A stretch of DNA of 39,695 nt from Silene noctiflora (lineage: Eukaryota > Streptophyta > Magnoliopsida > Caryophyllales > Caryophyllaceae), in NCBI GenBank assembly GCA_009801015.1, contig VHZZ01001195.1, forward strand, positions 64,726 through 104,420. Reading direction: 5' to 3'. Positions 1 through 13,000 of the stretch are shown here, in pieces. The first letter of the stretch is position 1; every line of letters begins with the position of its first letter. The notes beneath the pieces were generated by a model. That model searched no databases. It was not told the DNA's origin and saw nothing but the letters and a program-made list of their open reading frames with translations. A program made the translations under genes and the position numbers.

Positions 1-3000
1 TTCCCCTTTCCATTTTCGTCCAATTTCATTGTTGTTCCCTCTTTCCCTTTTTGGACAACTTTGTGTGGTCCAAAATCAATTTGATGTGGGGTCATATATA
101 TTGTGTGGTCCAAATTGATTCACTTAATTCTTATGTCAAAATCAAAAGGGAACAACAAAGGAAATAAGAGGGAATACTATTTTGTAGTATGTAATTGTGT
201 AAGAGGGCGGTATCGAGACTCGTTATCGCAATTGACGACATGTTATATTTCTAGCAAGTTAGTAAGTATAAGTGGACCTACATGTAAAGCAGCAGCCCAG
301 TTTATGGACCCACATAAGTAAGGCAATGGGAGACCGAAAGATAGTTCCAACCTCCAAGTAGTTAAAAGGACAAGGGAGGGTTAGAAACCCTAGACCGCAA
401 AGAGTGGCCTAGGATGCCACGTGGCAAACACCCATGTGAGACAATCAAGTGCCACGTTGGGGACCCCACTTTGGGCCGCAAAACCCATGTTGTGCTGCCT
501 CTTTTCTGTGGACCCACCTTAATTCCACAAGGTCAAGGATTTGTATCTTTGTTTTTACTTGTTTTTTGTTTCTCATTTTCTGTCTTGCAAGGATCATCTA
601 ACATCACAAATTCTTGGGCATATTTGTTACAAGATGACCAACTTAGGGGTCGTTTGGTTGACACGGAAAGTGCGAATTTACGTGAAGTAGAAAATCATGG
701 GAAATAAGTTCCCTTTGTTAATTCATGTGAAATTCCAGAAATTGTTTGGTTACCTATGTAAGAAGTCATTTCATGGGAAGTTCTAGTTACCAAGGGGTGT
801 TGGTGAGCAACTTCCCACATTTTTGTGGGAAGTTCCACTTCCCCATTCTTGAAAAATAGGGATAACCAAACAACAATCATTTTTGTAATTCATGAGAATT
901 CCTACTTCCCATGATTTTATAAGGGCAACCAAACAACCTTTTAAGTGGGTAGATATAGCAAAAGCAGAATGCTACTCCACTTAAATATTATTTGACCCGT
1001 TTTTAACTAGTAATGAATATGCACGTCTTCAATGAGACTTGATGCATCAAAATGGGAATATAAAGATAAATTTTCCCCAAAAACAAAAGGAATGGAAAAG
1101 ATTAATCCATTGATTTTGTTTGTATTAAACCGTTACAAGTATGTCAAGATAATATATACAAAAAATTTACTTTGTTTGTATTAATCCGAGTTTATATGTA
1201 TTTTTTCTGAGCTAATGCAAAGTTCATATTTTTAATGTGTAAATAGATGAGATCAGATACTTTCTAATAAAGTTCATATTCTTTAACATAAAGCTCAGAT
1301 GCTTTATTACAAAGCTTAGATTCTACACCGTACAACTGGTACAACTGGTTGTATAGTCCATGCATTGAGGCAAAGACATCACTTTGACTCAATTTTTCTC
1401 CATTTATATAAATAATTTTGCATTCAAAAAATACTTTTGATAACAAATTTGTAGGATGAATGTAAATATTTTATCATCAAGTTACAATTTTTATCATATT
1501 AACACTTATTAATGGTTAAAGTTTTTAAACTTTGACATCAAAAATCAAAATAGGAAGATTATTTTGGGATAAAATTGGAAAATATAAGATTGTTATATAT
1601 TTAAGTAAATACTCTATAAACAGATTTATTATTGTAGGAATAATCCAATAGACGAATGACAAATATCATATAGGAGTAATAGACTTATAACAATGTCATA
1701 GTCAAATAACCATATAAATGGAGAAAAAAAATTAATATTATACAAGCAAGTATTAAGGTTGGCTTTATAACAACGGCTAAAGAAAATCGGTATTTTCTAT
1801 ATCCCAACTATTTATTTAACTTTTATTAAAATAATCCGTATTAACTAAAAGTAAAAAGAAACTATTATATAAACTCGCTCTTGTAGATTTTGATGGTTGG
1901 TTTGACAAATAGGATTCCCGTTGTGTTTGTAATCGCATCAATTTCAAATGACCCATTATTACTCAACTCGAACCTAACCTATTTACACAATCTTGTCATT
2001 CGTCACAACTCTAACCCAACCTATTTAGTATAGGCCTATGATCGGTATTTGTACGTTTTAATATTTTTGTGACACATTGCGAGGAATAAATAGGAACGTA
2101 CGGTGCATTAAAGATACAAAACAAAGGAGTATAAAAAATACTAGGAGATTTTACACAAATTTATCGTAAAATGGAATTCTTTATTAATCACTTTTATCCA
2201 TTAGTAAGACTATGTTTGAATCCGTTTACAATTATATTGTTATACAACAACTCACCTATAGGACCGTCCTATAGCATAAGACTAGCCCAATAAGAGAACG
2301 ACCCAAAGTAATCAAGAAATTTTATTTGTATTTTAACTTTATTTTAATAACACGATATTCTATGAGCGACACATTTAAATAAGTAGGTTATCAATATCAA
2401 AATAAAATATTTTTTTACTAATTTATTAATTAGTTATATTGGACTTTTTGCAATTGGGCTTGTCTTACACATAAAATGGTCTTATATAATAATTTGTGAT
2501 TGTTATAAAACCGTTTTTCATGAGACTTACTCAACTACGTAGTACATATCAACCCGGTAAATTGACGACAAACACAAAAACCTTACTCTAAAAAGCCACA
2601 AATGGTCATAGGAAGCCCATAATCTCATCCAAGCTCGTATGGGATGGCGGACTTGGGCCAACAATAGAAGCCCAATTATTTGACATCCCGTATATTGACC
2701 TTATCTCATGTAGGAAAATGAGTTAGTGTCCAATTTCGGCGTCACCCTCTCACATGCACCTTTTATTATTGGGGTGTATTTATATTAGGTGAATAAATAC
2801 AAAATGTGTACATCCCCTTACAACTAAGAGAATAAAAATTCTTTTAGTTTTCCCTCCAAAATGTTTCCAACTCAATAAGGAAACAATTAAAACTTTATTT
2901 TAATAAACTATTACATTTTCCATAAAATATAATCTTATTATTATTATAATTATAATTATACTCTAATCTTTTAATTAAATTCAATATTATGATTTTTTTC

Positions 3001-3579
3001 ATTATAATAATTTTTTTTTTATTTTTTTCATTATAATAAAATAAATTGGTATTAAACTATAGACTATATGTTGTTAAATTTCCTCAATGCAATAATGATT
3101 ACTTTAAAAAATAAATTAACACATACTTACTATTATGTTCGTAACAAAAAAAAAAAATTAAAAAAATTACAGAAAATTATAAAATAAAATCCGTAATTTT
3201 ATGGTAAAAAAAAGTACTTTCATAAAAATACACATTCCATAACTTTCTTCAATTGTCTTTGAATAGTTTTCCATTTCAATTTTTTTATATCAAAATAAAA
3301 TGGAGTGAAATATTAAATATTAATAAGGTGTTAATTTAAATAATAAAATAAAAAATAATTTTTTTATATATATCGCGCAGTGACGCCGGATCTATACTAG
3401 TTTATACTAGGTGAATAAACACAAAATTATTATCTCACAATCACAATAAAATGGTCACGAAAAACAAATACATAGATACAATAAGTTGATTTTTTAATAA
3501 TTTAGTGAAAAACCGTCTCTTCAAAATTTTAAAAAACGTTACGAAACCCAAACCATCCTCTTATTCCGTTGCGTGGAAC
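1..3579. other. Intergenic AT-rich DNA upstream of gene A
   Basis: I find no convincing gene here; the open frames are short and lack recognisable domains. Visible structure includes a repeated TTGTGTGGTCCAAA at about 60 and 100, and an imperfect inverted pair (TTGTTGTTCCCT near 31, AGGGAACAACAA near 147). There is a G-box palindrome GCCACGTGGC near 417, a Tourist-like MITE (listed separately), and strongly AT-rich DNA with A and T runs from about 2880 to 3370. A phrase close to TATAYTAGGTGAATAAA occurs at about 2782 and again at about 3402, suggesting an old duplication or repeat fragment. Confidence 0.6.
646..940. mobile_element. Tourist-like (PIF/Harbinger-type) MITE
   Basis: The 295-bp element begins GGGGTCGTTTGGTTG and ends CAACCAAACAACCTT, an imperfect terminal inverted repeat. 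It is flanked on both sides by TTA (643-645 and 941-943), the usual target duplication of PIF/Harbinger elements. The inverted homology continues inward: AAAATCATGGGAA near 691 pairs with TTCCCATGATTTT near 905. No transposase is encoded, so it is non-autonomous. Confidence 0.8.
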
Positions 3580-3958
3580 TAGACATGGCAAAAGTAACCC
3601 GACCCGAAAAGGCTGCCCCGAGACCCAAAATGACCCGAACTACATCACCAATGTGACCCGGAAACCCGATCAGACCCGACCCGACCCGAACATGACCCAA
3701 ACTCTTGACCTGTAACTGACCCAACCCGAAAATGACCCGACAAAACATAACTCTAATTGAACCGAAAAGACTTGAAATAGTTTTTTCTCTCTTATTCATT
3801 GACCCGAAAATGACCCGACCCAAAATAACCCGACTCGGTTACCCGAAACTGACCCGACGAACAAACCCAAAATAGACCCGAAACCCGAATTAATCCGAAA
3901 TCAACGAAAGACCCAACCCGACCCGAACCCGACCCGCTGACCCGATTTGCCAAGTCTA
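3580..3958. mobile_element. hAT-like MITE filled with CCCGA tandem array (copy 1)
   Basis: The ends are TAGACATGGCAAA and, read inward from the other side, TAGACTTGGCAAA (12 of 13 identical). The flanks are CGTGGAAC (3572-3579) and CGTCGAAC (3959-3966), a 7-of-8 match consistent with a hAT-type 8-bp target duplication. The interior is almost entirely degenerate GACCCGA units, C-rich on the plus strand. It lies about 100 bp upstream of the gene A start codon. A second member of the family is at 21100-21340. Confidence 0.78.
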
Positions 3959-4065
3959 CGTCGAACAAACCAATTTGTCACTTCTAACACCAACAACTCT
4001 GATTATATTCTGTACATAGAACACTTGCTAACCCAAAATAAATAAATAAAAAATAAATAAAAAAA

Positions 4066-7000
4066 ATGATCAACCGTCAACTAACCACCACAACCACCGC
4101 ACCAACCACCAAATGGGACACCAAACAAATCCTCGACGTCCTCCCTTCTTACATCTCCTTTTACCAGAACTCGAAACCGAAACCGAACCGAAACCCGAAC
4201 GCGGAACGAACCGCGATCTTAAAATGGTTTGCCACGCTGTCACCTCCACAACGCGTGGCACACCTCACCATCATGGACCCCACCTTTACTCAACTCCTCC
4301 TTCTCATGCTCCGCCACGTTAGCAAGTACAACAACCACGTCACCTTCTTCGTCCTCGCTGATTCGCCGGACGCGCCTGACCTCCTCACGCGCCGATCACG
4401 TGGATTACTCGCCCGAGTTGCTGACGAGTCGACTCGTAGACTCTCCTCGTCAATCCTGCTCTTCTCTTCTCGCGAGGGTGTTGCGGCTTCAAACGACGTC
4501 GGTGTGATCGATACGGTGTCGTTTAGGGAGGATGTGGTTGCTGACGTGGATGAGTTTGTTGGATTGATGGATGAGGTGTCGGGGGGCGGGTTTTTGAGCG
4601 GGGTGGCGGAGGAGTGGACGGAGTTAGGGTTAGAGTGGGCGGAGATGCGGTGGTTGAAGGGGAAGGGGTATTATAGTTTGGAGGAATTTGTGGCGAATCG
4701 AATTGAGGTTGCGTTGCGGATGGCGTGGTTGAATAGTGGTGGTGGTGGTGGTGGCGGTGGTGGAGGGAGGAAGAGAGGGGTTAAATTGAAGGAGAAGGTG
4801 AAGAATGTGGTAGGGTTTGGGATTAATGTGTATTGGAGGAAGAGAGGTTGTGTTGATTGGTGGCATAGGTTGGATCATGGTGTTAAACGGAAGATTTTTC
4901 GGACGGTTTTGGGGACTGCTGCCAAATCTATGGTATGATCCTTGATGATCTTGTGTACAATTTTCGTTGATGCATTATAAATGGATTGATTTGGTTATTA
5001 TACGACTTTGTTAATGCTGCATTGATTGAATTAAATTAATGTTGTTAGTGTTAATGTAAGTGGAACTTGGAATTCAGGTGATTCTCGAAACAAGTACACA
5101 AATTATACTGCTGGTGACTATATGTAGAAGTTTGGAACATTGTCTTGTGATTGCTCGTTACTCTTTGTAGAATTTGAAGTGGCCATATCTTAAATAGGAT
5201 GTCGTAAACATAGACTAAATTGTTTACCTTTTTAGGGGAGAGTATTGATGAGAATAGTTTGATTGGTGAGCTTGGCTGTATCTTAGACATTATCTTCTAC
5301 TAGTAATTATGATCTTCGCCGTATTTTGTGTAAAAATATTAGAGAAAGAGGGAGGACTGTTTGGGGGAAGGGTTGAGAGTAAGGGGAGAGTCAGCGATAT
5401 GGAAAATGAGAGTGTGTGTGATGTATATAATTGCACTGTTTTTGATCTGTTGAGCTCTGCTCGAGTAGAGATATAGGGATAAGTGGGGGAGGGAAGGAGG
5501 AAAGGATGGAGGGTGAGTGGGAGAGAGATTGTTCATTTGCTCTATAGTAGCATTGTCTTCTAATAGTAATTCTCCTCTAAGACGGACTTGCAATAAGTTA
5601 ACGCAAAACTATGTTACAAGTGAAACTAAAAGTGTCACTAGTAGTCTTAAAATGATCCCAAATGGTATACAATGATTCACTAGAACGAGTGCATCGGTTT
5701 TGTGTTGCAAAAGTTAGCTTCTAGAGTTATAGGTGTGGGGATCAGCTTCTGCTGGAGTTATATTCTTACTTCTGATTAATATAATTTTGTAGACTGAGGA
5801 TATTATAAAAGATGACACCAAAGTTTTGGATAATGATTTGGATCTTGGTGTGGGAGTGAATCAATATTTGGAATGTAGTTATCGTAGTTCGTCCAGCATG
5901 TCCACTGGAGATTTTTTACAAAGACGTGCAGAGTTTGGTTTGACCTCAAATCTGGGTGAATCCTCCTCCAAGCTTCCTACTTCATTAGTGTGTGCCATAA
6001 ATAGGCTGATAGTGCTTCAAGCTATAATAGCTCTAGCCATAAGCCCCCCTCTTGAGGATTTTGATAAAGAGAAGATCTTTTTCAGCTCTTTGGGTTCTGT
6101 CAATTCGGTTTCAGATGTTATTTTAAGGAAAATTAGAGGATTGCTTATGGTGGTTTCACTTGATTCTACTAAGTTTGAGCTATTGGAGGAGGAAAATCGA
6201 AAGACTACGATTACCAAATCCAAAGAGAAGTCAACAGCAACCCATCGTAAGAAGAAGGGGAAGAACCGTAATTCAAAAAAGTCAAGTACTGCCCTGAAAA
6301 ATTCTGATAGTACCTTGGTAGCAGACAAAACTCTCAAGGTACTTTTCCTCTTTGTAGCTCTTGGTTTGCAATTTTTAAATAGTAAAGATGCAGCTTAGTT
6401 AGTAACTACCATTTAATTTCCAGGATAGTGAATCTCGTTCAACGTGTGCGAGCACATCTGGTGCGACTCTTGATGTACCTGATAGGTCAAGCTCTGCGGA
6501 AAAGGGGGTAACTACAATGTTCATCGCTGTATCTGGTTTCATTGTTCTATTCAAGCTGTCTTACATTCTTTTGTAATAAAAGAGTATTGAACAGTTAACT
6601 TCAAACAGGAAAATGTTGAGAAATTGCAAAATTCTGTTGCAAAGAAAGGAAAACACAGTAAAAAGAAGCTCCGTGGGAGGCTTGACCCTTCAAAAAATTT
6701 GTCCGCCGGTACTTCAAAATGTGGGAGAGAGGAGAGTGGTTTGATTGCTGTATCGAAAAAAGCTTCAGTAGATCATTGTAATTGTTTAACAAGGGTTGAG
6801 AAGCAGGATTTTTCGCCTCGTGACACCAAGTTTGTAAATAGACACAATGATTCACCTAACAGTGAAGTAGGAAGTTTGGGTGCTTCTCTGAAAGATGCGC
6901 CTGATCCTTGTGCTCAGTTTGGTCCGGCTTTAAATAGTGTGGAGAATGATGAAATTGTTTCCAAAGTAGTGAATGTGAATCATTCTGCAAATCCGGATAT

Positions 7001-10000
7001 ATGTTCTGCTGCAGTGACACCAGGAGAATCAAACGGATCAGATTGTGACAGGGATTCTATTATAGTGAAGAGAGAGGAGTCTAATGGCCTTAACAAACAT
7101 CAAGACTGTTATAAGGATCGTGTTGTCAGCAAAACAGCTCCAAAATCATTCTTATATCGGAAAACTGTGGATGTGAAAAATGAATCTGTCATGAGGCATG
7201 AACTAGATAATCTTACTAGGTATAAGGGACCAGTATTTCCATTATGTTATCCATCGTATGAGTGGCCCGCTGCTCCTCTCCGTTTGGCTAGCTTCAACTC
7301 GCAACATATTCCTCCTGCTACTGATAGATTGCACTTAGAGGTTGGTCACAACCGGCAAAATCACTATCAACATTCCTTTATAAAGCAAATACATCAAGTG
7401 AAGTCTTCCATCGATGGAACTGGTGGCAGGATTATGTCACGACCACTACCTGCAAGTGTAGATTGGCCTCCCATATTACAGACTTGCAGCTATGATTCCA
7501 CATTTCTTGCCAGGCAACAAGCTGCAGCACAACAAGGTTTTGTTGCTCAATGTCCTAAAAAAAGTGCAGTGAATAGTGAAGAAGATGGAAATTTTCCTTC
7601 AGAGTGCTATGACACATCTGAACAGTTGATCACACAAGAAGTAGTTGATGACTATGATAGCCATTGGGTATCCGAAGAAGAATATGAAGTACATGCTGTC
7701 TCTGGCATAGACTATAATCAGTTTTTTGGCGGCGGCGTTATGTATTGGGATCCTTCTGATTATCGAGGTAGTGGCTTCTCTCGCCCTCCATCACTTAGCT
7801 CTGATGACAGTTCTTGGGCTTGGCGTGAAGCTGATATGACCAGAACTGTGGATGACATGGTTGCATTTTCATCATCTTATAATACTAATGGATTAAACTC
7901 TCCATCTGCTGCTCCATTTTGTTCCCCTTTTGAATCAATGGCTCCCGTACACCAAGCGATAGGTTATGTTAGGCCAGGTCCGCCAGGAAATGAAGGAAAA
8001 ATGGTACATAATTCTTCAACTTTGACAGATTTTGAAGCAGAAGAAAGTGTTGCTGGATCGTTAGCAAGTTTACCTGGTGATAGTGATGCCAAATCTGGAG
8101 ATTCACTTCCTTACCCAATTCTGAGGCCTATTATAATTCCTAATATGCCCAGGGATAGATCAAGATCTGAGTTCAAGGGCAATCATGATATGAGAAGTCC
8201 TCGTGTTCCTCCTAACAGGCGTGAGCATCCTAGAATTAAACGGCCGCCCTCACCTGTAGTGCTCTGTGTCCCACGTGCTCCCCGTCCTCCTCCACCGTCA
8301 CCTGTAGGAGACTCAAAAAAGCATAGGGGTTTCCCGACAGTTAGATCTGGTAGCTCTAGCCCGAGACAGTGGGGTGTAAGAGGGTGGTTTCATGATGGAC
8401 CTAATTTTGAGGAATCCCATGTACGTGTTGACGGTGCTGAGGTGGTATGGCCATCGTGGGGAAATACTAACTTTTCTTCTCGACAACTAGCTCAACCTTT
8501 ACCTGGCGCAATACTGCAGGATCACCTGATTGCAATCTCCCAATTACCTCATGATCAGGAACATGTATGTGATGTGTCTAGTTTGTAGGATTAGTCGCTT
8601 TGGAATTTATTTTTCCAATGGTTTCCAGTTGTTTACTATATGTGCATTGCAGCCAGATGTCGCACTTCCCCTGCAACCTCCTGAGTTGTTAAATTGTCCT
8701 ACACGAAAGGCATCTCTCCCTCTGATGCAAAACCTTCTTCATGATGAGATTGACGCCTTTTGTAAGCAGGTAATGTAGTTTCACAAGGGTCTCTTATGTT
8801 GGCTGGTGAGTGTCTACTTGGTCCTATGTGTTTTATCAAGCATTTATTCACCAATAGTTCTCACATTGTTTGATTATCTCAAGGTTGCTACTGAGAACTT
8901 AACTAGGAGGCCTTACATAAATTGGGCTGTTAAGCGAGTGACACGCTCCCTCCAAGTTCTTTGGCCTCGTTCTAGGACAAATATATTTGGTTCTAATGCA
9001 TCTGGCTTATCCCTTCCAACAAGTGATGTGGATCTTGTTGTTTGTCTTCCTCCAGTGAGAAACTTGGTGAGCGTTACAATGTTACATACATTGTATTCCC
9101 TTTATTTTTTTTTTGTCTGAGACAATTTTTTATGATGCATAAAATTACATTCTGCATTTGTAGGAACCCATAAAAGAAGCTGGAATCTTGGAAGGTCGTA
9201 ATAGTATAAAAGAGACGTGTTTACAGGTATACTTAATCCATCTGTGGATGTGTGCTGTACCTGTAATTTTCTTTTGAATTCAATGTCTCTACTGATTTTC
9301 ACCAACACTTTGTTTAGTTACAAGTTTAAAATTTTTTGATTTATGTATAAGAAGTCAAGTGGATCCCTCGACTCCCTCTCCTCAATTTCCCTCCTATCCA
9401 ACTGTGAACATTGGCAAGTGCCCCTCCCCCCGTTCCCTTAATCCAGATAAGGCCTAAGTTTGCCTAAATTCTGACCTGTAATAGACTTGTTATATAACTT
9501 GGAGCTTAGTTATTTCCGAAATAGAATTAATCTATTTTGTCTCTATCCACAGTTTCTTTATTATTTTTCTTGTCTTTCTCAATATTATCTTCTATCTAAA
9601 TAGCCAGTGAGCCGTAGCAGACTGATCACGATGAATGACTCAACTAAGTGGCCTGATCATCTGTGGGATATTGACAAGTTAGGGTCAACCTCCCTCTTGA
9701 CCATTCCATAAGCAGACTGGTCTGATTCGCATACGATGTTTAAAACAGGCAGGGGAGGGAAATGAAAACAAAATCAATGAGTGGAAAATTTATCAATTAG
9801 TTGCTGTTGTGACGACTGTTACTCAATCTTATTCCTTGCAAGCTCCCCTCAAAGAGAAAATAATTCTTGTAATACAACAAGAAATGCTCATGTTGCTACT
9901 GTTCATATATTTCATTTGGATGAGCTTGTTGAAGAATTGATAACATGCAAATATGTAATCACCATCATATCATTGGATGTTTTGTTCCTGATTTACATGT

Positions 10001-13000
10001 CTCTCTCCAACTTCGTCGCTTTTCTTAAATATCTCTCTTTTTGGGACTCTTTTGTCATGCTGCCCTCCATTATATTGCTTTATAAAATACTATGGTTAAT
10101 CATATGATGAAGGTGGTAGCTTAACTTGCTTGTAACATAAAGTTGATGCCTTGTTGGTAACTTCTTGTATCTGATTAGATTCAAATATTGTTGTTTTAGG
10201 CTTCCTTGAATGTGAGGGATGCCAAAATATTATTATGTGCGGTTGGATTAATTGATTATTGAGTTAATCATTTAGTGGTTTAAGTTCATGCACGATGCAG
10301 TTGGCTTTCGCTTTAAAGATGATTTGTGACAGTTCATGTTGTTTTTGCCTGTCATTCTTCTGCTGCAAATTTTTCTTATGTCTTCTGTGTTTCATGACGC
10401 TATCATAGTTTTATTACTGCCTCTTTGCCTAGTTAAATTGGATTGGTCTCTAATGAGTTTTTCTGAACACCAATTTCCAGCATGCTGCTAGGTATCTGGG
10501 AAACCAGGAGTGGGTAAAATCTGATTCTTTAAAAACTGTGGAGAATACAGCGGTAAAACCATTTTTCTAGTATTTTATTTGCCGCTCATGTACTTACATT
10601 TTTTTTTTTTTTTTTTACTCCTTGTAGATTCCCATTATCATGCTTGTGGTGGACGTGCCTCATGACTTAGTGACTGCACCTGTTATGACTCATCGCCACA
10701 CTTATTCAAGTGAGCAAAATCAATTAGGTAGTGGTCAAAGTTTTAGTCAAAATGATACTGTTGCTTCAGACAATTCTCCCTCATTGACGGGCCCAGAGCT
10801 GTTCAAGCAAGATTCTGTATCAGTGCGCCTTGACATTAGCTTCAAGTCACCATCACATACAGGGCTCCAAACAACAGAATTGGTATATGATTCTGCATGT
10901 GATTTATTTAGCTGTCGTGCTTATTCTGGGAACATTCTGAAATCTACTGTTTTATTTCTGAAAGCTGGTTACCGACTTACCTATGTTAGAATGGAATACT
11001 GATGAACTTTAGTTTTCTACCAATGTTATTTAAATTAATAATGCCAAACAAGATGCACAAATTGCACGGCATCGGTTATAGATGTAAGTGTATGGGCCAT
11101 TTTTTTTATTTGAATAAAGAATGTGATATCTTCTATAGTGTAGGTAGCATATGTCGTATTTGGAGAAATCAAAGCCCTTTTAATCAATCGGCCTTTTGCC
11201 ACTGTCAATTATGTTGGTATATAGCTGGAAAAGCAGTTACATCTCTCCCAGGTATTTCTTGATAGTTTACCCGCTGCGTGTGTTATGCAGGTGAAACAGC
11301 TCACTGATCAGTTTCCTGCAGCTGTTCCACTCGCTTTGGTTCTAAAGCAGTTCTTAGGAGATCGCAGCCTTGATCAGTCATATTCTGGGGGTTTGAGTTC
11401 GTACTGCTTGGTAAAGTCTCGGCTATTCATAATTGCTGTCATAAGAACTTGCTGTTATTGCTCTTTTGTTGTTACAAGCTTTTTCTAGTGTACCCTTATT
11501 CTGTCTTTCTTCCGCCCACAGGCCACAGTCCCACACTCCCTTTATCCTATTGTTGTCGATTTTGTGCCGCAGTTCTCATTAGCAGTCTACGGATTCATGT
11601 TTTTGTTAGTGTTTAAGGCCTCTTTCACCCTTGTTTTTCATCTCATTATTGCTGCAATAGATGTGGCAAATAGTTTTCACCGTCACCCTCTGAATATTGA
11701 CCAGCTTCCACTGTATATTGTGAGGTCACCAAAGCTGCATTTGCTCTGTCTGCCAGTTTTGGTGGCTAACCAGATTCATAAGATCAATTTACATAAAGTT
11801 CTGGAGAGAAGCTACCTGTTGGTGCTTATAGTTTCACATGAAAAGCAAGATAGAGTCAGCTGTCCATTGGCTTTACATGAAAAGCAAGATAGAGTCAACT
11901 GTCCATTGGTTTTACATGAAAAGCAAGATAGTGTGAGCTGTCCATTGGTTTTAAATTACTCTTAGTTCCTTTAATCTCCTGTACTAGGTATTAGAAACAT
12001 ATCATCGTTCTTTATTCATGATTCATAGTAAGTGGAGCAAGAACAGCATAGAATATCAGTGTCACTGGAATACAGTAGCTGTTTGTAATTGTGCTTCTAC
12101 AGTAACTAAATTGGAAGTATGGAACAATGTTAAAAAAAAAATCATCTTATGCGCAGTTTGTTGCATTTGCATTATGTGATTCTACTTTAACCATATTGCG
12201 CTTCTACTTTATAACTAAATTGCCACACAGTCAAAATTCATCATCTTATGTACATATTTGTACATTCTCTTGATGTGATGATAATAAAAAAATATGAATA
12301 TGTGAATATGCAGTGGCATTTGTAGTTAAAGGGTGCCATATTAAACATACTTTTGGGTTATGATACTCACCTCCCTATCTTTTCCTCTGTATTTTGTCAT
12401 AGGTGCTGCTGATAACACGGTTCCTCCAACACGAACATCATCTTGGTCGGCCTATTAACCAAGTATTACTCGAATGATTTACTTTTGCTTCAGTTTGTGT
12501 ATTTTTTTTGGCTGTTTGTGGTTGATTTCAAGGGGTGAGGTGGGTGGGAGAAACAAGCTTTACTGTAGAGTTTCTTTCTGAACTTTCTATGATGGATCTG
12601 GAAAATGAATTCTCAGCAAGTTGGTTTTAGCCCAAGTCCGACTGTCTGAGAAAGAAATGCTTGTTAGATGTAACATCTGTACGTACACCTGTTGACTGTT
12701 GTTTGGGACACTTTGGTCATCATACATAACATCTATTTCTTTGGTTGCCTGTGGCGGTGGTATGATTGATGTGGAGAATGTGATGTATCTTGCTGAGGTT
12801 CCTGAAAATGTGAAGGAAGTCTGTTATCAAATGAGACAAGACGGATAAACTTGCTAGGTTTCTATTTTAAAGTTACATAGTTTTGATGAAAGGTGACTGG
12901 GTATATCTTGGAAGGTATTCATGGGAAATCAAGTGGTGTTTCTGGTTTGGCCATGTGCTTTCTGTGAATCTTCACCGATTCCGAAGTCCCTTGAAAATTG

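Noticed and set aside
1005-1032. AACTAGTAATGAATATGCACGT as a degenerate reverse-strand Helitron end
   Set aside because: There is no palindrome near the CTAG, so the defining hairpin is missing.
3370-3400. Possible second Helitron 3' end (GCGCAGTGACGCC ... CTATACTAG followed by T)
   Set aside because: The potential hairpin stem is only about three base pairs and no 5' end is recognisable. The CTAG could be chance in AT-rich DNA.
3539-3823. 94-codon open frame on the minus strand through the CCCGA array
   Set aside because: It is an artefact of the GC-rich repeat, with no family resemblance and with the boundaries of a MITE.
4070-4878. Overlapping frames on both strands across gene A exon 1
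   Set aside because: They are alternative-frame shadows of the conserved N-terminal domain.
11564-11965. 133-codon open frame as a separate gene or as an exon of gene A
   Set aside because: It lies between exons 10 and 11, which join in frame to continue the substrate-binding domain. Its sequence shows no family similarity and includes the 39-bp repeat.
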